This document shows, piece by piece, positions 25,001-37,000 of a stretch of DNA of 64,000 bases. Position 1 is the stretch's first letter. Each line of letters opens with the position of its first letter. Both the position numbers and the translations under genes were made by a program. This stretch comes from Diphasiastrum complanatum (lineage: Eukaryota > Streptophyta > Lycopodiopsida > Lycopodiales > Lycopodiaceae). Location: NCBI GenBank assembly GCA_029204225.1, contig CM055111.1, positions 27,193,540 through 27,257,539 of the forward strand. The letters are read 5' to 3'. Under the pieces are notes generated by a model. It saw nothing but the letters and a program-made list of their open reading frames with translations. It was not told the DNA's origin and did no database searches.

Positions 25001-28000
25001 TAATGACCATGACGAGTCCTAAAAGCTGTTTTCGAGACATCTTCCGATTTTATACGGACTTGATGATATCCCGATCTGAGGTCTATTTTGCTGAAAAACT
25101 TAGCCCCATCGAGTTGGTCAAACAACTCGTCTGCCCGAGGCATAGGGTATTTATTCTTAATTGTGACTTTATTGAGGGCTCTGTAATCTACGCAAAGACG
25201 CATAGACCCCTCTTTCTTTTTCACCAATAGGACCAGTGAGACCCATGGTGAACTACTGGTCTGAATTTGGCCTTTCCCAAGATAATCTGTTAACTGCCTA
25301 GTTATTTCTTCATCCTCTGTTCGGCTAACCCGATATGGAGGTTTAGAAATAGGTGTTGTACCTGGTACTAGGTTTATTACATGATCTACCTCTCTGCTAG
25401 GTGGTAAACCATGTGGCAAATCTTCAAGAAAAACATCTTTAAATTTAGACAATAAAGTTTCTAATTTACTGATTTTCTACTGAATAGAACTGGAAATAGA
25501 AACTTCAGGAATAAACTGAAAGTCACATAAGAATACCTAATGGTCTTCGTCTCCGATTAGCTGACAGAGCTCTGAACTGCAGACCATAGGACTGTTGGGA
25601 ATATCATGCTCCCCATGCAACTGGATCTCTCGGCCTTTATGCTGAAAGCTGAGGGTGTTCTCCTGATAGCTTCTGTGAAGGGAAGGTCCTAAACTGTAGA
25701 GCCAATCTCTCCCGAGAACAATATCTGTTCGATCCAGGTGCATTATCTGAAAGTTTATTTCATCTTGGTACCCCTGAATACCAAGTTTTAACTTACTTAC
25801 CATAGTTTCCCATATTTTTTTATCTTCACCCTTAGCTAATGAAACTATGTACCTATGCTGACTAGGTACTTCTGGTAGTTTAAGCTTTTTAACCAGGGTG
25901 TAGTTGATGAAATTATGGGTTGCCCCATCATCAACCATAACTCTAACTGACTGGTTACCAACTTTCCCATGCATACGTACTAGGTCATGCGGCCCAAAGC
26001 TGAAGGGTCTCGCTAGCATTGCAGAGGTCAGCTGGCAACAGTGTTCATGATCTTCATGATACACTTTGATCTCGGAAGCTGCCGAGTCACTGGGGAAACA
26101 TACAGTCTAAACAAGATGAACTTGTTTTTTATCTTTCTTATCTTTTTTAGTGAAAGGCCCCTTGGGACACTGTCTGACTGTGTGTCCCTTGCCCATACAC
26201 ACAAAGCACAAACGTTCTTGTTTGGCTTTCTCAAAATCATCTGGTTTTAAGGGCTGTATGAGTAACAGGCGTTTCTGAGGAGCTTCACTTTTAAATTTAT
26301 CTTGATTCTTTCTTTTTAAAAATTTCTTTTTAAATTAAAAGTCTTTCTGAGAAGGCTGCTATGGCTATGGACCGTGCTGGGGCACACTACTCACACTGTC
26401 TTGCCCTGTTGGTCATGTACGCTGGACACAACCCTGACTGTGGTATCTGACCTATCTGTGTTCTCTAGGGTTCGGCACTGGTTACGAGCTCATAACAACG
26501 GGGGTGGTACCCTATGAGTCACTCAGTATTCATAGGTCACAGGGGCCATGCATGCCAAGTGGACTGATCACCCATAGGTGGATGCCATTTGCCAGTTGAC
26601 GGGGATAGCAGGTAGAAGGACTCAAAGAGGGGGTGCCTATGGTTGGGAGGTTCATTCTACACACTGGCCTTCTAGGATTCACGAGCTTGGAGAGACTTGT
26701 TTGTGAAGGTTCGTAAGTAGCCAACCCGTGAGTGTTCTTTTTGACGACAGTTCTACGCATAATTTTATTAATGCTAAGTTGGTGCAGAAGCTGCAGTGGG
26801 CAACCGCACCAAGTGACCACAAATACGTGCTTAGGATGGCAGCTGGTGGGGAGCAGCAGGTCTAACCACTTTGTCCCCCACGTGCCGTTGAAAATTCAGA
26901 ACTATGTAAATAGTTTATCTTTTCATTTTATGAATCTTGATAAGGTAGATTTAATCCTAGATAAAGAGTGGTTTTATGCTAGGAATGAGTCGTAAAAGAA
27001 AGATTATGTATCACATTGTATATCTTTCTTGCATAATGGCTCTATGGTTTGTCTTAAAGGCGATGAGCCTAATCTACCTTTTGTAACTGCTCATGAAGCC
27101 AATTAATGTATTTTGGATTCTGAGTATCATTCGTATTTATGTTATCTGAAAGATGAATTTTACTCATAATTTCAATGTTGATGTATCGTCTTTCCCTAAA
27201 GCATTGTCTTTTTTTGATGTTAATTTAGAATCTTTGCCTGAAGGCAAAATCTTTAACTGACTTAGGGAGGAATATAATGATATATTCCCTAAGCAGTTGC
27301 CTGAGGGTCTTCCCCCCTCTAGGGGAGTAGACCATCACATAGATCTTCTTCCCGCCGACAACTCTCCTATATCGCTTTTTCCCTACAGAATAAGCCCTAA
27401 GGAAGAAGATGAGGTTGCTAGTCAACTTAAGGAGTTGTTACGTAAGGGTCATATTAGACCCAGTAAATCCCCTTGGGGTGCTCCTGTTTTGTTAACCGGC
27501 AAAAAAGACGGTGGTATTCGTCTTTGTGTCGATTACAAAAAGCTTAATAAAACGACTATTAAGAACTGTTATCCCTTACCTCTCGGATGGACGACTTAAT
27601 GGACCGATTGAATGGTGCTAAGTAATTCACCAAATTGAACCTTAGGTCGGGGTACCATCAAATTAGAATCCACGGGTGGGATGTTTCCAAAACTGGTTTT
27701 CGTTCTAGGTATGGCCATTACGAATTTTTAGGTTTACCCTTTGGTCTAACTGATGCCCCGGCAACCTTCCAACAGATAATGAACGATATTCTTCGTCCAT
27801 ATCTAGGGAAGTTTCTCGTCGTATTTTTGGACGACATTCTGATTTATAGCAAGACTCTTGAGGAGCACAAGGCGCATTTGCGTACAGTCTTAGATAATCT
27901 AAGGCGGGCAAAGCTTTATGCTAAGGAGTCTAAGTGTGAGTTCTTTAAGACAAGACTCAAGTACTTGGGACATATCGTTTCCGATCGAGGTCTTGAGAGC

Positions 28001-31000
28001 GATTACGATAAGGTCCAGAAAGTTCCTGATTGGCCTATCCTGAAAACCATTAGGGATGTTAAATCTTTTTTGAGCTTCACAAGGTTTTTTTATAAATTCA
28101 TTAAAGACTATGCCTTAATTGCATTGCCTCTAACGAATCTTCTTAAGGGAGTGAAGAAAGCCAAAAGAAAAACAAAAAAGGGTAATAAGAAGAAGGCCAG
28201 AAGGCGTTTAAAAATCAATCCACCAGCTGTTTGGACCGAGGAACTTAATCAAAGCTTTGAGGCTTTGAAAATGTTAGTGTCTACAAGCCCCATCCTTCAC
28301 ATAGTGGACCCTAGCAGACCTTTCCTGGTGGAAACGGATGCTAGTGACTATGCGGTGGGTGCAATCCTTTACCAGGATGGTAGACGTGTGGCTTTCAAAA
28401 TCAAGAAGTTGGACCCAGCTCAAAGTAGGTATTCTACTTATGAGAAGGAACTTGTTGTTGTCATCCATGCCTTGAAGATCTGGAGACATTATTTGTACGG
28501 ATCTAAATTCATGGTTATGAGAGATCATGAGTCTCTTAAGTATATCTGTGATGCCTCAGACCTTAGGGGTCGTAAGGCCCATTGGTCGGAACTCATTCAG
28601 GAGTTCGAATGCAACATTAAGTATCGTCGAGGTACGTTGAATTGTGTCGCTGATGCTTTGAGCCGGATTGGAGAGGTTCTGTTATAGAGTTTACAAGTTT
28701 CTCTCTATCAATTTTAAATGCTTTTCTGTGATGCTATGATGATGAATGCAAAATTGTTAGAATCCAATTGAATATTTCACAGCGGATACATGAAATTAAA
28801 TGACAGTGTTTGCTACAATCTTAACTGCACATTAACTTTAAAGCCAAGGGATAGAATGTCACAAAAAGAAAAGAACTGCAATACAAGATGCATGCTGAAA
28901 CCTAGCAAGTCGAAGACTTGTGTTTCAATCCATAACTTTATGAAACTATATGATTGCATTGAGAAAATCTCAGCCTAATCACAATTAAAAACCTCTTGGG
29001 AAGAATGATTTCGAAAAAGTCTCGTTAAAGCATGTTCATTTGCCCTAAGATCAGTTTGCAAGGACTGCTGACTAAACAAGCACCCTTACATTGTATATGG
29101 TAGGACATGCATAGAGGTTAAACTTCACAGCCTAGTTATGACTTTGAACATACCTGATATAAGTAGCCACATGAAATGGCCGCAAAGAGTAAACCTACTA
29201 TTCGCACATCACCTGCTTGAAAAGCTCCCCATGCAAGTCCAAACAATCCCAAAAAAAGGCACACGTATGCTGCAACTAAAACGCCACTTTGGCTGCATCA
29301 TGGACAAATGGATGCACCATTCAACTACATTGAAATTAACATTTCCAAGATAAGAGATGATTACTGCCAAATTATGAATGCTTGAGGGCCAGTTCATATC
29401 ATGTTATATATAGTCCTCTTAACAAGCATGAATTGAGTCTACGGACGACCTTGGATTACAAATTTCAATATCACAAAATCCGACATACTTTTCATTGATC
29501 ACATACTTTCCTATGATGTTCACAAGAGATTCTTCCTTCTCTTTATCTACTCCTGTTTCGGCATCATAAGCATCATTACTGCACACCAAAACCAACATAG
29601 TCTGATTAACATCATGAAACAATGCAAAACATACAGATTCAAAATTTTAAAGCAGTCCATTCTATTGGACAACCGTCAAGGAACTTTACATTTGATAGTG
29701 TCAATTAGCAGTGACAAAAAAACATTTTGCACTTGGACATCAATGGATTCCTGATATTTGTTGCATAAAGCTTAAATGAAAGATCATACCTAAGATTGAG
29801 CCAGGCCATGATAAAGAATGATGACAATAGTAGAAGAAAAAATTGGCCACAACTGAATAACCTTGTCTCTAGGAAGGCTGCGGCTGTACCGACCTGTATT
29901 ATTAATAGGCAACACGCATACAGCAGTCAATTTTATTTGATGCTTATTGCAGCTGTCTCGTCCAGTCTGACCCATTAGACAAACAATTACCCAAAAAACA
30001 TTAAATTGTAGAGTGACTAGCACCTTTATTACAATGCTATCAATGCATATGGGATCCCGTAAATGTACAACTGAGCCAGAGATTCAAGGCTCATAGGGAT
30101 CTTTGTAATGTAACAAGACCATATCTTTTCAAAAAGCTCCATTAGCTTCATCCAGTTATATTTCAAGGATAAGTCCCAGCTTCCAACTTTAGCACATTAG
30201 CACAAGATCAATATCAACGATGTCAAAAGCACTTCTGATTATTTATCTGTTCTTGATTAAAAAAAACTGGTACTCATTTGAAACCAACGTCAACCTATCT
30301 ACAAATACAAAGACAGGCCACTAGAAATCTTCAGAATGTAACATTTAAAAATAGGCCATTTTTACGCACAGTACCTTGGGCTTCGGGGCAGTAGCTTATA
30401 AAACAACATCATGCATTATGCTGGGCACTTGCAATGATGTGTGAGATGACTCTGCATTCATCACTTTTTTCTAGTTAACTTGCTATTTCATGGATGCTGC
30501 CATCATGAGTCTTTCCAGCAAGCATATATAGGCATTAGTGATTCTTTATCAGTGGTTGATTGATCAGGTGCTAGACTCTCTGGTCAGTTAGCTGAGATAG
30601 CTCATTAGATCAGTATGTTCAGCTTAGATCAACGTTCATTGTGAAGATGATTGATTTTCCCATTTATTGTAAACATTCTATAAGTATATTGCATTCTCTC
30701 CTCTCTAGATAGTTCTATTGTGCTATTTTGGTAGTAAATTGGTAATAGAGCACTACTTTGGCACAAAGGGGTTGGATGCTAGCTTCTACAACGTTTGCAT
30801 CTGCATTTATGTAGGGTAGTGTAGCTGAATTGCTGAGTATTGCTTTATGGTTTTGAGGAAAAAACACTGGCTCCATTTTTTCTAGAATAGCTGGTACGCT
30901 AATTTAAGTAGATATATCGACTCCCTTTTTCAAAAAGCTAGAGTTCATGTGTTGTTTGGTTCCAATTTACTTCAAGAAGGTAGGGCACCAGAGAATGCCA

Positions 31001-34000
31001 ATTTGCTATAGAGTTGCCACTTTGTTAATTTTTTAAGAGACTTCTGTGGAGATCGTTTCACTGCCATGTTTCCTATGTTGGAATGTAAATGGAATTGCTT
31101 ACATTACCATAGGTTACTTTGACCCAAAAGATCGAGAGTTGTGTAACCATGGTCATTTATTATATTAGGCCTACTAAACTTAGAGTTAGCTAAGTTAGTA
31201 TGAAATTAACTTGGTAGGGACTCATGGGTCCACTAGGCCTAATTGTGGCATTAAGTACCCCAACTTGACATATTGGAGGTACCTTATTCTTTCTATGTAA
31301 CTTATAGAAAGTTGGATAGTCAATTGTCAAGTAGTTGGACAACCAATAGTCAAGTAGTTGGAAAGCCAATAGTCATGAAGTTAGATAGTCATCTTGGACT
31401 ATATACATGTGTGCATCCCATTTGTATGTGACACTTTTGTAAGCAATAATGACTATTCTCCTTGGCTGTCCACGAGTTTCTACAAGAGGGTTTCTAACCA
31501 TCTCTCTCTTTCTTTTGAGAATGCTTTGTGTCATTGAATAGTTAAGATCCTGGATCCTTAGGCTTCTATTTCCTACATGGTATCAGAGCCTTTAGGTGAT
31601 CATATTGCTTGCAGGAGGGCGCCCAATAGGAAGCTATCTTCTTCCCCTTTTGGTTGCAGAAATCATCAAGCTGCTGATTTTTGCAGGAGAAGAATCTGTT
31701 CATCTTCTTATAGCTTTTTTGCAGGAAATTGCAGGGCACCTTCACCTATTTGAGAGCTAGTAGTAGGGCGCCCATGCTCAAAGGATCACTCCAATACCTT
31801 TGATAAGATAAGAGGTGTTATCAACACCTTGAACTTTGCTACCATCATGCACTTTCACAAGCTTTGTGAAGACCTGTGGAAGCGGCTAGAACTATGCTTA
31901 AGGCAAGTTGTTTATCGAGAGGTTTTAGGGCTGAAGCTGTCCAAACATTGGCGTATCTTCAAAATTGATCGTCTCACAAAGCTATTGAAGAAAGGACACC
32001 CGAAGAGAAGTATTATGGCAACAAACCTGACATTACCCACTTACACATTTTTGGATGCAAAGCCTATGCACACATTCTTATCGAATTGCGGCAGAAGCTT
32101 GATGATAAGGTGGAGAAATGCGTCTTTGCTGGGTGTCCTTTGCATGGGAAAGGACACAAACTCTATAATCCTTCAACCAAGAAGATACAATTAAGTTGGA
32201 ATGCCTATTTCAATGAAAATAAGATGGCTGGTGCAAATTTGAAACCTCCGGACAGCCAAGTGGACAGCAAACTGGACAACGACCTGGATTTTCTTTCCCT
32301 TGATCTAGGACAAGAAAGGAGGTGATGCTCAAGATGCGGAGCAGATCCGACATCAAAACAGCCCTCATCTTGGTGATTTCCAGCAACCTACAATGGTTAC
32401 AATCCTCAGCCTAGTCCTCCTCCTCAACCCAAGAAACTCCCTCGATGGTACTTGAAGACAATTGGAGGAGAGATAATCGACAAAGCCCAATCTAGCCAAC
32501 AAGGAGCTCAAAGAGTCCTAACCCTACTCAACCAGACTGTAATGTCTACATCAAAAGAGTAAGAAAGGATTTTGTGATACTGACCATTTTCGTGGATGAT
32601 TCGTTGATGATAGGAAATTCCTTGATGCTGATCAAAGACACAAAGAGTCAGATTTCTGAAAGCTACAAAATCACAGATCTTGGAGAAGCAACAAAATGCC
32701 TAGGGCTGGAGATCAGAAGAGATCGAACAAATGGCGAAATGCACTTGAGTCAGTCAGAATACGCCAGAAAAGTGCTGAAGCGATACCACATGATGGACTG
32801 CAAAGAGAAAGCCACACCAATGATAGCTGGAGCCAAGCTCATGAAACATGATTGCCCAAAAACAGAAGAGGAAGAACAGACGATGGCAGGTATACCCTAC
32901 CAGAACTTAATCGGGAGTCTGATGTACTTGACAATTTGTACCAGACCGGATCTGGCCTTCTCTGTTTACGCATTGAGCCAATTCTGTTCCAATCCTGGTC
33001 TAGCACATTGGCAAATGGCCAAACGAATCCTACAGTATCTGAAGGGTACCTAGAATATTGGATTAACCTACAGAGCTAAAAACGAGGAGAAAGGATTCGA
33101 GCTGCATCACTACAGTGATGCGAGTTGGGCGAGCTGCAAGGATGACAACAAGTCCATCACTGGAGGATGTACAATAGCGTGCGGAGCTGCAATCAGCTGG
33201 ATATGCAAAAAGCAAACCTTGGTAGCTCAATCCTCTTGCGAAGCTGAGTATGTCGCAGCCTCGAAAGTGGCGAATGAGGTAGTGTGGCTGCGGATGATGT
33301 TGGAGGCAATCGGGATACCACAAGAGGGGCCAAGCACGATGATGATGGACTCCCAGAGTGTCATCTATCTGTCCCAGGATCCTGTCTTCCATTCAAAGAC
33401 GAAGCACATTCCTCTGAAGTACCATCACATTCAAGATTTGATCTCGAAAGGAGAGCTCCAGGTCCAGTTCATAAAATCAAAAAGTATGATTGCAGATCTC
33501 CTCACGAAATCGCTCGACAAGCCACTCTTTACCAAGCAAAGAGAGGCAATTGGATTGAACGAACAAAGCTGCAATGCACTGCTCATGATGTAAAATGGGT
33601 TGTAAATGACCAAAAGAAGATGACTGAACCTGCTGTCCAACATCTTCATCATAAAAATTTAGCAAACTATCAAGAGATGCATCAACGATGGCGTCAACAA
33701 AGCTGTCCCACGAAGAGGCATGGGATGACATAGAAGATTTTTCAAGTAATGAAAAATTCTCTCCAAACAAATGCTCGCTCTTAACATTTTGAACAAAAGT
33801 ACTAATTGACACATGTTTACTCCCTCCTCGATTAGTACAAAATAGTTCCAAAGTGTGCTTGAATTTTTCAGCCTTTGCTAAAACATCAAATTGAAAAGGT
33901 TTCGCATGAAACTTTTCACTAATGCATCCATCGCATGCATCAACTTGCGGTGACTTAAAAAGAGAAGATTGCTTCAACATCTGTCAATGTATCGATGTTG

Positions 34001-37000
34001 CTCAATGTATGAAGATTCCTGCCCCATGTGGAAGATCAACAAGAACCCAAGTGTGGTTCTTCATGAGTGAGTTATACTCCTCTTGCATCGCATCCTCCCG
34101 ACATTTTACTTCTCTGGCTTGCTCATAAAAAACAGGTTCTACTGCACTATCCTCAATAGAAATAAGAGCAAAATCAGATAAATCAGCAAATTCTACTGAT
34201 TTAGTAGAGGCACGAGTCTTCCCTTCATAGGAATGATCCACTTTGTTGTCCTGCAAAGTCTGCAACAACCATTTCGGGACTGGTTTGGGCTGTCCAACAG
34301 CCTTACCTTTGTCAACACTTTGCTGTCCAAAGTGTTCCGAACTTGGACCTTGCTGTCCAATGTCTTCAATAGGCTGCTCTTCACCATAAATAGGTTCTTC
34401 TTGATGAACTATGGGCTGCAAAATTGACAAAGTAGTGGGCTGTCCACTAGAAGTAGATGGCAGTCCCTTCTCTTCATGATTAGATGGCAAAACCAAATCA
34501 GGAAATATTTCAAGATATGCATCATGGGGGAAGTCCCCTTTCATGACATGAGTGGGCGCAACATCATAGGAGGTCTTTTCATCAAAATGAACATCAAGAC
34601 TTACTATGATTTTATTAGTATCTGTATTGAACAACCTATTGCCGTTGCTTTCGCTACTATAGCCAACAAATATGCATTTAACTCCTTTATCATCAAGCTT
34701 GGTTCTTAGCTTATCGGGAATGAAAGCATAAGCCATGCAACCAAAGATGCGTAAGTGAGAAACAATAGGCTTCTTACCATACCAAACTTCATAAGGAGTT
34801 AATACCTTCAAGGCTTTAGTAGGACACCGATTACTAATGTAAGCCGCCGTTATAACCGGTTCAGCCCAAAACTTGTGAGGTTAGCCCTTTGCCTTGAGCA
34901 TGCATCGAGCCATCTCCATGATAGTGCGATTCTTTCTTTCGGCAACACCATTTTGTTGAGGTGTGTAAGGGGTTGTCATTTGATGATGGATACCTTTGCT
35001 TTGAAGATAAGTACCGAACGTATTTTCATATATTCCCCTCCTCGGTCGGTACGTAAGATCTTCAAAGAGTGCCCAAATTGGTTTTCTATCATTGCTAGAA
35101 AATCCTTAACGCGTTGAAAAACTTCAAATTTTGCCTTCATAGGATAAATCCATGTAAATCTTGAAAGGTCATCAATAAAAGTAACAAAATACTTACACCT
35201 TCCAATGGATTTGGTCCTCATTGGACCACATACATCACTATGAACCAAATCAAATTTGCCATCAACTCTAATAGTTCCATCAATTGGAAATGCTTGCCTT
35301 TGAAATGTTCCAAGTATGCATCCTTCGCATACATGTCCTTTGGGATGCTCAATATTAGAAATGTCTTCAACCATATTGAATCTCTTCAACATCTTCAAGC
35401 TAGCAAAGTTGAGATGTCCAAACCTAGCATGCCATAATTCAGCCAACTCCAAAGAATGTGAACTTGATGCAACAAGACAAAAAGATGATGAAGCTCTTCG
35501 CTCATAGGTATCCATAAGGAACAATCCACCACGTAATGTTCTCGAAGCAATGATCATAAGAGATCTCTTTGGGTCTTTGATAAGACATTTGTCTTCTTTG
35601 AATTCCACAACCAATCCTTGGTTCATAAATGTAGAGACCGAAATGAGATTCTTTTTTATTTTTGGAACATAAAGTACATTACGAATGTACTTCTCCTCAC
35701 CATTGGGTAAGATAATGGACACATTTCTTGCTGAAATTTCCCTGTTGGTGAGCTTGGAGTAGGGCGCTACCATCAGCTCTATATGCACATAGTGTGCACT
35801 CTTTTTAGCCACAAATTTTTGGTTTTGGTTTTGGCTTCATTCGAAGTCTACCTATTTGTGAGCATTCTGTTTTTTGTGCAGAAATCAGCCACCTATTTCA
35901 TTACTTGTTGAGCAAATTGCATGTGGAGTATTGCAATCTATTGTGCTCATAATTTCAGCTTTGAGGTTGCTACCCTTTGAGTAGATTTTGTCTTGGAAAG
36001 TCTATTTCCCATCTACTACAAGCTGATTTTTCTGTTAGGGGTAAAGAATCGGAGTCTATTGGTTCTTTATTTAATGAAAAGATAGGCTGGATGGCACAAA
36101 CTATTCCTTGTGGTGCTACATGATAAAGAACCTTCTAATTGCTAAAGGTTTGTGGGAAGTATTTAATGGTGACGAAGAGAGGCCGCCTACCTTGGCACCT
36201 ATTACACCATCTAGAACAACTACTTCATCATCTACAGAAGTGTCTTCAGATGAGCAAAAGAAGTGGGATCGACGAGATGCACAAGCACATTCCGTCATTG
36301 CATTATCAGTGAAGAGATCTATCCTTCCTCATATTAGATCATGCAAGACTTCCAAAAGTGCTTGGGAGACTCTTGCAAAGATGTTTCAAGTAAAGAATGC
36401 GGCAAAAGTGGTATATCTTCGAAATCAACTTTCTATCTTGAAGATGCAAGAAGGTGATTTGCTTACAAACCACTTGACGAAGATCAAGGATCTTCGAGAG
36501 GAGCTTCTTAGTATTGATGAGGAGATCGAGAACTCACAATTTGTATCTATTACTCTCAACTCTCTTTCTAATTCTTACCTTCCATTTGTGTCATCATTGA
36601 GCATTTCTCTTAGGGGACAGCAAATCTCCTTCGACGAACTTGTTGGCTTACTTCTTCAAGAAGAGCAAACAAGTTCTATTCTTACACTCGATAACACCAT
36701 TTTGTTCCGGCATGTAGGACGTGGTTAATTGGCGTTTAAAGCCATTTGCTTTGCAATAACGATTAAACTCGGTTGAAATAAACTCTACTCCCCTATCACT
36801 TCTTAAGCATTTGATTTTGCTATTAGAATGTAGTTCAACCATAGCTTTGAATTCAAGAAAGTAAGAAAATGCTTGAGACTTATGCTTCAAGAAGTATACC
36901 CAAGTCTTTTTCAAATAATCGTTGATGAAGGTTAAGAAGTATGTTGAGCCACCAATACTTTGGGTTTGGGGGGGGCTGGTCCCCAAATATCGCTATGAAT

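Noticed and set aside
29790-30023. 77-codon minus-strand frame over exon 2
   Set aside because: Wrong frame. The coding frame, one base apart, reads [13 protein letters not shown] and WLNLS and is set by the exon 1 and exon 3 phases.
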